Part shown: one piece after another, positions 7,911-14,938 of the stretch | Position numbering within the stretch: the stretch's first letter is position 1 | Layout: the number at the start of each line of letters is the position of its first letter | From: a virus | IMG/VR virus record: IMGVR_UViG_3300032174_000002 | Span: 21,091 to 85,090 of that record | Strand: one strand, 5' to 3' | DNA length: 64,000 nucleotides | Position numbers and translations under genes: made by a program | The notes under the pieces: model-generated | Told to the model about the DNA's origin: nothing | The model's database searches: none | The model's input: only the letters and a program-made list of their open reading frames with translations

Positions 7911-8148
7911 GCGCTCTCTCCCGCTCGACCGCGACGTCGAGCCAGCCGACGTCCGGGTCCTGCCGTAGCCGCTTCTCCCAAGCTCGGTGCAGGCCGGGGT
8001 CCGCCGCGCAGGCTTGGAGGTAGGCCTGCTGCAAGACGGCGCCGAGTTGGCGCCAGGCGGCGATCTCCTCGCGTGTCGCCTCGACGAGACGACGGGTCGC
8101 CGCGGCGAGCGGGGATTCGAGGAGGGCGGTCACGGCGTCCGCTCCCAT
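7903..8148 (-). CDS. Hypothetical 81-aa protein
   Basis: Entirely helical, Ala/Arg/Glu-rich (begins MGADAVTALLESPLAAATRR). It overlaps the following gene by 8 nt and the preceding one by 19 nt. Not recognised. Confidence 0.55.
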   Translation of the reverse strand: MGADAVTALLESPLAAATRRLVEATREEIAAWRQLGAVLQQAYLQACAADPGLHRAWEKRLRQDPDVGWLDVAVERERAHA

Positions 8149-8354
8149 CGCTCGGTCGCCGCCTTGCGCGACTGCCGCGCCTTCGGCTGCCGGTGGGCCG
8201 GATACCGTGCTGCCGGGAGGCTGGCGTCCTGGGCGCCGGCGAGGAGGCGCTCGACCTCACGGAGGGCGGCGACGATCTTTGCTGAGCGGCCCGGCGCCGT
8301 CACGTGGAGGGCGTCCACCTCGTCAACCAGCTCCCGCAGTTTCGTGGTGTCCAT
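8130..8354 (-). CDS. Hypothetical 74-aa protein
   Basis: The start at 8354 overlaps the upstream stop (TGATG), giving MDTTKLRELVDEVDALHV. An N-terminal acidic helix is followed by a strongly basic C-terminus (HRQPKARQSRKAATERWER), compatible with nucleic-acid binding. Not recognised. Confidence 0.55.
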   Translation of the reverse strand: MDTTKLRELVDEVDALHVTAPGRSAKIVAALREVERLLAGAQDASLPAARYPAHRQPKARQSRKAATERWERTP

Positions 8355-8716
8355 CACGGCACCGTCACCCAATGTGGAATCTGCTTCCCCTCGGAGATCA
8401 GCACCAGCTTGACGCCGCCCTTCCAGCCGGAGATCTCCCGGAAGTGGCAGACCGCCAGATCCAGGAAGCCGAGGCCGACCGACTTCACCCGCTCGACATC
8501 CACCGAAGCTGAGAAGTGGGTGACCTCGGCGCCCTCGATCAGCTCCCGGGAGACGATCAGCCGGGTGCCGTCCTCGAAGTCGAAGACATGGCGGGGGTCC
8601 TTGCCTGGCGTCTCCCGCTCGCCGCGCTCGATCGCCGCGGCGTCGACCAGCTCGGCGACCGCGGCGGGGTAGCGGCCGGCGAGCAGCGTCGTCGGCTCGG
8701 GGCGGATCGGCAGCAT
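8354..8716 (-). CDS. Hypothetical 120-aa protein
   Basis: The start at 8716 overlaps the XRE gene stop (TGATG). A compact alpha/beta protein with HVFDFEDGTRLIVSRELIEG and THFSASV, and a C-terminus ending ISEGKQIPHWVTVP. A similar HFSAS-containing small family is common in phages and has no assigned role. First gene after the regulator. Confidence 0.6.
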   Translation of the reverse strand: MLPIRPEPTTLLAGRYPAAVAELVDAAAIERGERETPGKDPRHVFDFEDGTRLIVSRELIEGAEVTHFSASVDVERVKSVGLGFLDLAVCHFREISGWKGGVKLVLISEGKQIPHWVTVP

Positions 8717-8967
8717 CAGACCCTCTCCGCCCGCTGCTTCAACCGCAGGCCCTCGTACCGCCCGAGAATCTTGGGCGTGCAGGACCGGCGGCCCAACTCG
8801 ATGTCGGAAATGTATGCCGGTGAGAAACCCACCAGGTCCGCGAAGTCGCGCAGGGACAGCTCGGCGCCTTCCCGCTGGCGCCTCAGCCAGGCCGGCCGGA
8901 CGCGCTTGATCTTGCCGGCGCCGCAGCATCTGCCGCACTCCTCCTCGGTGAACTTGGGTTCGGCCAT
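8716..8967 (-). CDS. XRE-family HTH regulator with N-terminal Cys cluster
   Basis: 83 aa, start at 8967. Residues about 6-12 carry CGRCCGAG, a possible metal site. Residues about 25-75 form an XRE helix-turn-helix: LSLRDFADLVGFSPAYISDIELGRR. It probably represses transcription, perhaps its own, since the promoter at 8975-9004 drives it and the leftward packaging/modification block. The ATG is 7 nt from the -10 hexamer, so the message should be leaderless. An upstream in-frame start at 9009 would overlap the promoter and is rejected. Confidence 0.8.
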   Translation of the reverse strand: MAEPKFTEEECGRCCGAGKIKRVRPAWLRRQREGAELSLRDFADLVGFSPAYISDIELGRRSCTPKILGRYEGLRLKQRAERV

Positions 8968-8974
8968 GGCGTGT

Positions 8975-9004
8975 ACGCTAGCATATGCCGCGACGGCCGC
9001 GCAA
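8975..9004 (-). promoter_or_regulatory. Promoter of the XRE gene and leftward block
   Basis: -35 TTGCGC (9004-8999), 18-nt spacer, -10 TAGCGT (8980-8975), then 7 nt to ATG 8967. The same two hexamers with the same 7-nt gap precede the isolated gene at 55586. Predicted leaderless transcript. Confidence 0.5.
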
Positions 9005-9015
9005 CCCATGTTGTT

Positions 9016-9336
9016 TCACCGGGAGGTTTCACGTGGAACGTCGGAGCCGGCCGTAGGCATCGCCGTCCGCCAGGCGTTCCGCCGCCTCCGCGGCTTGAAG
9101 TCCTCGCAGCACCCGGAGAGCAGCTGTGGACTGTCCCAGGGCTCGCCCTCCCCGAAGACCACCCACAGCTCGGCGTTGCAGCCAGGACAGCCCGACCAGC
9201 CCCAACCCCAGCGGACCTCGACGTGCCAGCCGCATCGCCGGCAGACCAGCAGCCAGTTGTCGCCGTCGAGCGATGGGCGGCCTTCGGGGCCGTCGTGGGC
9301 CGGGACGTCGAAGCCGGGGTGCCGGCGGGGGTGCAT
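9016..9336 (-). CDS. Zinc-ribbon hypothetical protein
   Basis: 106 aa. CRRCGWHVEV ... CPGCNAELWV (about 32-60) forms a CxxC/CxxC zinc ribbon. A CCEDFKPRRRR stretch and basic tail follow. The ATG lies 9 nt after the CCA of tRNA-Pro, with no clear SD, so the exact start is uncertain. Confidence 0.6.
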   Translation of the reverse strand: MHPRRHPGFDVPAHDGPEGRPSLDGDNWLLVCRRCGWHVEVRWGWGWSGCPGCNAELWVVFGEGEPWDSPQLLSGCCEDFKPRRRRNAWRTAMPTAGSDVPRETSR

Positions 9337-9345
9337 CGGAGGTGG

Positions 9346-9423
9346 TGGTCAGCGCGGGAGGATTTGAACCTCCGACCCCTCGCTCCCAGGGCGAGTGCTC
9401 CGGCCAAGCTGAGCTACGCGCTG
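9346..9423 (-). tRNA. tRNA-Pro (anticodon TGG)
   Basis: All arms fold: acceptor 7 bp (CAGCGCG with CGCGCTG), D stem GCTC/GAGC, anticodon stem CTCGC/GCGAG with loop CCTGGGA, T stem GGAGG/CCTCC with TTCAAAT. CCA is encoded. The 7-nt loop places TGG at 34-36 but with C instead of the near-universal T at position 33. Confidence 0.85.
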
Positions 9424-9526
9424 ACATTGCCCCTGCGCCGTCTTCCCCCGGCGCTTTGACGGGCGGGCCGCCCGGGCCATTTGTCTCACCAGAGTTGCCG
9501 ACGGGCTATTACCCGCCAGACAAGCA

Positions 9527-9600
9527 CCGCGAATCGAACGCGGCTCCCTTCGCTCCAGCCCTCGGCCAGCGAGACGGATACGAGCCGTCCCTACCTCGGC
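9527..9600 (-). other. tRNA-like fragment without acceptor stem
   Basis: A perfect T arm (5-bp stem, TTCGATT loop, 9527-9543) and an upstream 5-bp anticodon-like stem-loop (9573-9589, loop CTCGTAT, CGT at the anticodon position) sit between tRNA-Pro and tRNA-Trp. No 5' acceptor matches the 3' side, and no CCA follows. It looks like a decayed or very divergent tRNA. Bases 9424-9526 hold nothing else I can support. Confidence 0.3.
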
Positions 9601-9630
9601 CCCGCGCGGCGGGACTCAGGAAGAGGCGGC

Positions 9631-9706
9631 TGGCGGGACCGGCAGGAATCGAACCTGCCCGCGGGGTTTTGGAGACCCTGCCGCCGGCCTTGGGTCATGC
9701 GATCCC
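9631..9706 (-). tRNA. tRNA-Trp (anticodon CCA)
   Basis: Acceptor GGGATCG pairs with CGGTCCC (one G-T). Anticodon loop CTCCAAA lies on a GGGT/ACCC stem. T arm GCAGG/CCTGC has TTCGATT. The 3' CCA is encoded. The D arm pairs poorly, unusual but seen in phage tRNAs. Only 2 nt separate it from tRNA-Met. Confidence 0.75.
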
Positions 9707-9708
9707 GA

Positions 9709-9786
9709 TGGTTGCGCGGGCCCGAGTCGAACGGGCGACCTGTAGGTTATGAGCCTACCGAGCTTCCACGGCTGCTCCACCGCGCA
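9709..9786 (-). tRNA. tRNA-Met (CAT), initiator-like
   Basis: Folds fully: acceptor TGCGCGG/CCGCGCA, D stem GAGC-type with A11:T24, anticodon stem GTAGG/CCTAC with loop CTCATAA, T stem CCCG-rich, encoded CCA. Its body (TGGAGCAGCC...AGCTCG, AGGTCG) closely follows bacterial initiator tRNA. The R11:Y24 pair is the initiator hallmark. However 1-72 is a T-A pair rather than a mismatch, and the anticodon stem has only two of the three G-C pairs. Confidence 0.85.
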
Positions 9787-9795
9787 GGCTGAAGT

Positions 9796-10596
9796 CTACA
9801 GCATCCAGGGCTGCTCGGGGACCGCTGATGCTGCGACCGACGCCGGCGCCACGCCCTCGCGCTTCTCCGCCGCCCGCGCCTGCTCGACCGCCACGGCAAA
9901 CGCCTCCGGGTGCTGGTCCTGCGCCAGGACGACGCCCGGCCGGCGCACCCACCGGCCCTTGACCTCGCCCGGCACGAGCCAGTGGTGGTACCACCGCGAT
10001 GGTGCCATGTCGAAGTGGCGAAGGTCGGCGATGGTCACCCAGCCCCGGACCTCGAGGAGAGCCAGGAGCCGCAATGCCCGCACCTTCCATTCGGTGAGGC
10101 GGATCGGGGACGAGACGCCGGCGGGGACGGTCGGAACGACGGGGGGAAGCCAGGCCGGCTGCTCGAAGTGCTGCGGCGGCCAATGCTCGAGCAGGACCTC
10201 GAGGGCGGGCCAGACGATGCGCTCCGGCTCGCCGACGACGACATCGCCGCGGCGGGACTCCCAGCCGCTGCGGACCCGCGGCGCGATCACCCGGAAGCCG
10301 TAGCCCTCCGCGACGGTCTCGAGGTCCCCGTCATGCTCCGGCACCAACAGCCCGATGAACTGCGGGCCGAAGGTCCGCGGCGCCCAGCCCCTCAGCCCGG
10401 CGCGCTCGACCGCCTGCGCCACCAGGTGCAGGTTCGCCCGCAGCTTCGCCTCGATCCCGATCTGCACCTCGCCCTTGACGAGCAGGAGATCCCAGCCGCT
10501 CGTCTCCGGGTACGGAACCCAGCCCTGCTCACGGCAGGCGGCGGCGAAGCTCTGGCAGAGGAGGAACTCGGAGGCGAAGAGGGGGGAGCGCTTCAT
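9796..10596 (-). CDS. PD-(D/E)XK-like nuclease-fold protein with C-terminal winged-helix-like region
   Basis: 266 aa, start at 10596 by ATGA overlap. The N-terminal domain has ASEFLLCQSFAAAC, then GWDLLLVKGEVQIGIEAKL (about 30-50). This D...(I)EAK spacing is the PD-(D/E)XK core, continued by a Gln in helix LVAQAVE. The C-terminal half (about 160-230) contains ALRLLALLEVRGWVTIADLRHF, a winged-helix pattern. Possible sequence-directed nuclease or restriction-like protein; substrate unknown. It immediately precedes the tRNA cluster. Confidence 0.6.
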   Translation of the reverse strand: MKRSPLFASEFLLCQSFAAACREQGWVPYPETSGWDLLLVKGEVQIGIEAKLRANLHLVAQAVERAGLRGWAPRTFGPQFIGLLVPEHDGDLETVAEGYGFRVIAPRVRSGWESRRGDVVVGEPERIVWPALEVLLEHWPPQHFEQPAWLPPVVPTVPAGVSSPIRLTEWKVRALRLLALLEVRGWVTIADLRHFDMAPSRWYHHWLVPGEVKGRWVRRPGVVLAQDQHPEAFAVAVEQARAAEKREGVAPASVAASAVPEQPWML

Positions 10597-10952
10597 GGGC
10601 GCCGAGGCCCCTTGAACAGCTCCTGTTGGACGGCGGGCGCCCTGGCGCTCCATGTCGCCGCATGAACCGGACAGAGATCGTAGTCCTCCCCGATCACCGT
10701 CCGGCAGCACCAGCACAGCGGAAGATCGCACGTCTTCCCGCCGCCCACAGGCTGATCGCAAAGGAAGTCGGCCGAATGGCCGCACCGGCAGACCGGCTCC
10801 GGCTTGATCTTGCCGCAGATGAAAACCGGCCCCTCGAATCGCGGCATCAAGCGAGTCTCGGCCTCCGGGATCGGGATCTGCCCGGCGGCGCGGGTCACGT
10901 CCGCCAACGTCTCGACCGGCGCGGACGGGCAGGGGAAGTAGACGCAGGACAT
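10593..10952 (-). CDS. Cys-rich zinc-binding protein
   Basis: 119 aa, start at 10952 (MSCVYFPCPS). CRCGHSADFLCDQ, then TCDLPLCWCC, then DYDLCPVH gives an array of about nine Cys/His typical of small phage zinc proteins. Coupled to the downstream nuclease-like gene. A T-arm-like hairpin lies just upstream (10980-10996). Confidence 0.65.
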   Translation of the reverse strand: MSCVYFPCPSAPVETLADVTRAAGQIPIPEAETRLMPRFEGPVFICGKIKPEPVCRCGHSADFLCDQPVGGGKTCDLPLCWCCRTVIGEDYDLCPVHAATWSARAPAVQQELFKGPRRP

Positions 10953-11039
10953 GGCGGGAATGGCCGGCCCGGTTTCAGGGCTGGAGTCGAACCAGCGGGC
11001 GCCCACTCCCGGGTCCCTTCCGGCACCGGCCGAAGGCGA

Positions 11040-11420
11040 TTATATCCGATCCCCCCGCGCCCGATTTCGTGGGCCTTTCTGTCCCGCCTCGTGTCCATGC
11101 CATCCCTCGCTGCCGCATGCACTTGCGGCCGTTCTGTCCGCTTCCGTGTCCCGCCTGACGTCCAGGAACTCGGCGCACGCCAGCGCCTGGTCCGCGCACT
11201 GCCGGCAGTGGCAGAGGTGCTCGAGGACGCCGCGAGCTCGCCACCGCCAGGCGAGCCGCGGCCGGTGGCTGAGGTGGGCGATGAGCAGCGCGGGGGCCGG
11301 GTGCCAGCCGGGGTCCGGCGGATCGGAGCGACCGGCAAAGCGCGGGCCTCCGCGCCAGTATCGCCGGGCAAGACTGGCGCAGGCGGCGCGGATGAGGGAG
11401 TCGAGCTCGGGAGCGTCCAT
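11040..11420 (-). CDS. Hypothetical protein with Hx3Cx2C motif
   Basis: 126 aa, start at 11420 (MDAPELDSLIRAACASLARR). The segment EHLCHCRQCADQALAC contains H-x3-C-x2-C, the zinc-binding signature of anti-sigma (ZAS) domains, on a helical background. Whether it binds sigma is unknown. It is transcribed away from the rightward promoter at 11467. No SD is evident, so the start is tentative. Confidence 0.5.
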   Translation of the reverse strand: MDAPELDSLIRAACASLARRYWRGGPRFAGRSDPPDPGWHPAPALLIAHLSHRPRLAWRWRARGVLEHLCHCRQCADQALACAEFLDVRRDTEADRTAASACGSEGWHGHEAGQKGPRNRARGDRI

Positions 11421-11466
11421 GCCAGGCAAAGACACCGCTGCTGGCGGATTGTTTAGACAGGGGGAC

Positions 11467-11495
11467 TTGACGTTTGCGCAGCGCTGGTGTAACGT
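11467..11495 (+). promoter_or_regulatory. Promoter of the 11.5-16.1 kb rightward block
   Basis: -35 TTGACG (11467-11472), 17-nt spacer, -10 TAACGT (11490-11495), only 6 nt before ATG 11502. A leaderless transcript is predicted. Confidence 0.6.
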
Positions 11496-11501
11496 ACCGA
11501 C

Positions 11502-11696
11502 ATGGCCACCAACCGCGACACCCATTCACACTTCTGCCCACACTGCTCGCAGCATGTACAGTGCCCGACGACCGAGCACGGCGGCCCGTGCCTCACCCCG
11601 CCGCATGTGGCGATGACCTGCAACCCGTGCGCGGAGCGGATGGTCTGGCCGGCGATCGCCGCCGCGGCCGCTCGCCGCCAGCCCGCAACCACCTGA
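11502..11696 (+). CDS. Small zinc-finger protein
   Basis: 64 aa. CPHCSQHVQC near residue 12, then PCLTPPH and TCNPCAERM gives two CxxC-type pairs. First gene of the rightward block, directly at the promoter with no leader. Function unknown; early small zinc proteins often act on host transcription, which is only a guess here. Confidence 0.65.
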   Translation: MATNRDTHSHFCPHCSQHVQCPTTEHGGPCLTPPHVAMTCNPCAERMVWPAIAAAAARRQPATT

Positions 11697-11724
11697 CCCA
11701 GCCCGAGAGGCCGGAGGGACCGAC

Positions 11725-12312
11725 ATGGACGCATATCGCTACGAGGTGAAGTACTTCGACGCCGAGCTGAGCAGGCAGGGGAGGGGCGGCGTGCGCGTCC
11801 GCTCCTTCACCAGCTACGATGCGGCGGCCACGTTTGCCGCCGCGAACAAGCTCTACGCCCAGCCCTGCACCGTGTTCGACCGGCAAGAGTTGGCGGCGGG
11901 CACCAGCTTCGAGGCCTCCTCGCCCTGCCAGCTCGGCGGCGACCTGGTGGCGCTGGCGCAGCGCTACGCCCCGGCGCTCCCGAAGGAGGTGCGCGCCATC
12001 CTGATGCTGGCGGCCCGGATCTACCAGGAGTCGGGCGAGCCCGACCTGTCGATCCGCTGCCAGGAGACGGCGGCCGGGATCAAGGAGGCGACTGCGCTGC
12101 CGAGGTCACGGCCGTTCGTCCCGAGCGCGGCCGCGGCGGAGCGCCGGCGCGTCGCCGATCCGTCCTATGTCCCGACGCTCGACGAGGCGCTCCGGCATCC
12201 CGACGCTTTCGTCGAGGGGATGATCGAGACCGCCGGCGAGGTGCGCCTCGGTGCCGGCCGCTGCCCGGCGAGCTTGCTGGCGCCGGTTACACCGCGCGGG
12301 AACCGCCGGTGA
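11725..12312 (+). CDS. Hypothetical 195-aa protein
   Basis: The ATG follows a GGAGGG SD. The N-terminal part (MDAYRYEVKYFDAEL, RVRSFTSYDAAATFAAANK) is alpha/beta. The middle is helical, and residues 145-195 may be a separate small domain. Not recognised. Couples to the next gene by GTGA. Confidence 0.6.
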   Translation: MDAYRYEVKYFDAELSRQGRGGVRVRSFTSYDAAATFAAANKLYAQPCTVFDRQELAAGTSFEASSPCQLGGDLVALAQRYAPALPKEVRAILMLAARIYQESGEPDLSIRCQETAAGIKEATALPRSRPFVPSAAAAERRRVADPSYVPTLDEALRHPDAFVEGMIETAGEVRLGAGRCPASLLAPVTPRGNRR

Positions 12313-12578
12313 TCCTCTACCACGGCGAGCGCCGCACCCCGAAGGAACTCGCGGCCATCCTGGTCAGGGAGAAGCTCGAGGAGCTACCGGCCGACTGGAC
12401 GCCGGAGAACATCCCAGGCGAGCAGCCGACGCCGGGCGAGCGCCTGGCGGTCATCGAGCAGATCGCCAAGTACCGGGCGCGCTTCTACAAGATCCTGTCG
12501 GTCATGGACGGCGAGGAGCCGGCGGACCTCGGCGCCGCTGGTCAGGTGCTGCGCGACATCCTGGAGCCGCGGTCATGA
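12309..12578 (+). CDS. Hypothetical 89-aa protein
   Basis: GTG start overlapping the upstream stop. Reads MILYHGERRTPKELAAILV, acidic and helical throughout, with PGERLAVIEQIAKYRARFYK. Not recognised. Confidence 0.6.
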   Translation: MILYHGERRTPKELAAILVREKLEELPADWTPENIPGEQPTPGERLAVIEQIAKYRARFYKILSVMDGEEPADLGAAGQVLRDILEPRS

Positions 12579-12799
12579 GCGCCGCCTATCACTGCGACGC
12601 CTGCGGCAAGCTCGCCGAGCCCACGGATATCGTCTCCTTCGAGAATGTGGACACCTGGAAGAACGAGACGGATGGCGAGGCGTCCTGGAGCCGTATCGAC
12701 ATCTGCCGCGCCTGCTGGCCTCGCCCCTTCGGCGAGGTGCTCCAGGCGGCCTGCATCGGCTTCGACAAGAGGGCGCCGAGGAAGAAGGCGCGGTCATGA
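12575..12799 (+). CDS. Small zinc-binding protein
   Basis: 74 aa. CDACGKLAEP (residues 7-16) and ICRACWPRP (about 44-52) supply a CxxC/CxxC zinc site around a beta-rich core. This resembles phage proteins describing a rubredoxin-like knuckle. ATGA-coupled to both neighbours. Confidence 0.65.
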   Translation: MSAAYHCDACGKLAEPTDIVSFENVDTWKNETDGEASWSRIDICRACWPRPFGEVLQAACIGFDKRAPRKKARS

Positions 12800-13176
12800 C
12801 CGCCCTCCGCTGGATTGGCCTCGGCATCCTGGCCTACGGCTTCCTGTGCTTCGAGTTGGGAGTCTGGTGCGGCAGCCGCCGGTTCGAGGCTCAGACTCGG
12901 GAGTTGCGCGCGAAGGCTGCGCGGGTGGCACGGAGGCTGGCCCCACTTCTGCTCCTGTCCGTGTTGCCGGCGGCTGGCTGCGGTCCGATCGCTACGCCGC
13001 CAGATCGCGGCGCCGCAGCGGTCAGCGCCCTCGCTTACGTCCGCGACGACAGATCCAATCTCTGTTTCGCGGTGGTCACCAGCAACAGCTTCGGCGGCTG
13101 GATGATCACGTCGATCGCCGGCATTCCCTGCACCCCTGAAGTGATGCGGCTGGTCGGCCGCGGGAGCATCCAATGA
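12796..13176 (+). CDS. Membrane protein with an internal lipobox
   Basis: 126 aa. Residues 5-25 form a transmembrane segment (RWIGLGILAYGFLCFELGVW). A charged stretch (28-47) follows. Residues 45-62 read as a textbook lipoprotein signal, LLLLSVLPAAGC, with a GTG codon at 12925 that would make VARRL the start of a separate lipoprotein in the same frame. The mature part has three Cys. Its role may be in the envelope, perhaps superinfection exclusion or lysis; this is inference. Confidence 0.6.
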   Translation: MTALRWIGLGILAYGFLCFELGVWCGSRRFEAQTRELRAKAARVARRLAPLLLLSVLPAAGCGPIATPPDRGAAAVSALAYVRDDRSNLCFAVVTSNSFGGWMITSIAGIPCTPEVMRLVGRGSIQ

Positions 13177-13379
13177 GAAACGCAAGGAAGCAGCGCGAAG
13201 CGCGGCGAGCGCGGACGCGGCAGCAAAACGCGCAGCTCGAAGGTGACGGCGCCCTACGGGACACCATCGAGGCGCCCTCGCATGAGTCGCCGGACGAGCC
13301 CTACGATTTTGCCGCCGACGACCTGGCCTTCGACGCCGCCAGGGAGAGGAGCATGGGCCATGGCCGCTCCCGCGATTGA
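13173..13379 (+). CDS. Small charged hypothetical protein
   Basis: 68 aa. A very basic N-terminus (MRNARKQREARRARTRQQN) precedes an acidic second half (DEPYDFAADDLAFDAARE). Likely disordered or nucleic-acid binding; not recognised. Its last 20 nt overlap the next gene. Confidence 0.5.
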   Translation: MRNARKQREARRARTRQQNAQLEGDGALRDTIEAPSHESPDEPYDFAADDLAFDAARERSMGHGRSRD

Positions 13380-13869
13380 GACCATCCTGTCGCAGATCCG
13401 CAACCTCGAGCACGCCGCCTACCGCGCGGCGGCTGCGGCCTGCCAGACCGCCCGGCTCCACGTCGGGACCGCCGAGCGCCGATGGGAGAGGACCGAGCGC
13501 GAGCAGATCGAGCGCCGGGAGCTGGGCCTCCGCGCTGGCCAGATCGAGACCTTGCGCCGGAAACTCGCCCGGATCGAGGCGCGACTCCATGCAGCCGTCG
13601 CTCCCTGCGCCTCGTGTGGCGAGGACGCACCGGCCGGCGCCACCATCTGCCCCGAGTGCGGCGCCGATCCGGCCGCCAAGACAGCCGCCTGCTCCAACTG
13701 TGAGGGGACCGCCGAGTACGAGCGCCAGACCGGCAGGGCACCCTGGCTGACCGTGACGGAACCTTGCCGACACTGCACCGATGGCCAGGTCGAGGCTCCC
13801 TTCCTACTCGAACGGGTGCGGGCTCTCGGGGAGCCGTGGGCGATGGAAGCGGCGGGAGGGCCGCGATGA
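13360..13869 (+). CDS. Coiled-coil protein with zinc ribbons
   Basis: 169 aa, ATG 13360 after AGGAG. An N-terminal helical coil (about 1-80) is followed by CASCGEDAP...CPECGADP, then CSNCEGT...CRHCTDG, so four CxxC pairs build two zinc ribbons. DnaJ-like CxxCxG spacing is suggested by CSNCEGT and CRHCTDG. Role unknown. Confidence 0.65.
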   Translation: MAAPAIETILSQIRNLEHAAYRAAAAACQTARLHVGTAERRWERTEREQIERRELGLRAGQIETLRRKLARIEARLHAAVAPCASCGEDAPAGATICPECGADPAAKTAACSNCEGTAEYERQTGRAPWLTVTEPCRHCTDGQVEAPFLLERVRALGEPWAMEAAGGPR

Positions 13870-14669
13870 GGCTCGACCCCGAAGTCCGCGAGGTCCTCGA
13901 CCACGGCGCCCTCTTCGTCGCCAACCATAGCGGCGGCAAGGACAGCCAGGCGATGCTCATCCGGCTGCTTGAAACGGTGCCGCGCGAGCAGCTCGTGGCC
14001 GTGCACGCCGCCCTTGGCGAGGTCGAGTGGCCCGGCGCTTTGGAGCACGCCGAGCGCCAGGCGCAGGATGCCGGGCTGCCGTTCCTGGTCGCTCGCGCCG
14101 GCATCTCGCTGCTCGAGATGGTCGAGCGCCGCTACAGCCGGCGGCCGGAGGTCCCGTCCTGGCCCTCCGCCTCGACGCGGCAGTGCACCTCCGATCTGAA
14201 GCGCGGGCCGATCGCGCGCGAGGTCCGCCGGTTCGCCAAGGCGCACGGCTTCTCGGTGCTGGTCAACTGCCTGGGCATCAGGGCGGCCGAGAGCCCCCGC
14301 CGCGCCGTCGCCGCAACCTGGTCGGCAAACGCCCGCGCGACGACGCATCGCCGGCAGTGGTTCGATTGGCTGCCGATCCACGCCATGAACACGGTGGAGG
14401 TCTTCGAGACGATCCGCGCGGCCGGCCAGCAGCCCCATCCCGCCTACGCCGGCGGCAACGAGCGGCTGTCATGCATTTTCTGCATCTTGGGCTCCGCCGC
14501 GGACGCTCGTAACGGCGCCATCCGCCACCCCGACCTGTTCGCCCGCTACGTCGAGCTGGAGCGCCGGACCGGCTACACAGCGCACCAGTCGCGCCGGAGC
14601 CTCGAAGAGGTCGCCGGCCTGACCGTCGAGCAGGCTCGCGAGCTGCATGCCGCGGAGGCTCCGCGATGA
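13866..14669 (+). CDS. PP-loop protein, PAPS-reductase/sulfotransferase family
   Basis: 267 aa, ATGA start. The PP-loop HSGGKDSQAM (22-27) sits in an adenine-nucleotide alpha-hydrolase fold. The later segments STRQCTSDLKRGPI and LSCIFCILGS carry the Cys and basic residues typical of the phage PAPS-reductase-like group (PF01507). These enzymes activate a substrate by adenylation. The real substrate in phages is unknown and need not be sulfate. It might contribute to DNA or tRNA modification; nothing else in the window proves that. Confidence 0.8.
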   Translation: MRLDPEVREVLDHGALFVANHSGGKDSQAMLIRLLETVPREQLVAVHAALGEVEWPGALEHAERQAQDAGLPFLVARAGISLLEMVERRYSRRPEVPSWPSASTRQCTSDLKRGPIAREVRRFAKAHGFSVLVNCLGIRAAESPRRAVAATWSANARATTHRRQWFDWLPIHAMNTVEVFETIRAAGQQPHPAYAGGNERLSCIFCILGSAADARNGAIRHPDLFARYVELERRTGYTAHQSRRSLEEVAGLTVEQARELHAAEAPR

Positions 14670-14938
14670 CCTTCATGCCCTACGGCACCCTGACCGACAA
14701 CGCCCCGATCCACCCAGGACGGAAGCCGAGGAGCAACCGCCAGGTCTTCCGGGTTACCAAGTCGCCGATCTGCGAGTACAACCCGGCTGGCAAGAATTGG
14801 GTGGCGATGCTGTCCGACCGCTTCCATGGCCTCGCCGTCGTCGAGGTGGACGTCTACCTGCCTGGCGCCCCCTCCCTCCGGCTTTGTGATGACTGTGCTC
14901 GACGGTTCCCGCGGCGTAGGGTGCGGGCGCTGCGATGA
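14666..14938 (+). CDS. Hypothetical 90-aa protein
   Basis: ATGA-coupled. Beta-rich core (QVFRVTKSPICEYNPAG, LAVVEVDVYLPG) and a terminal LCDDCARRF CxxC pair. Not recognised. Confidence 0.55.
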   Translation: MTFMPYGTLTDNAPIHPGRKPRSNRQVFRVTKSPICEYNPAGKNWVAMLSDRFHGLAVVEVDVYLPGAPSLRLCDDCARRFPRRRVRALR

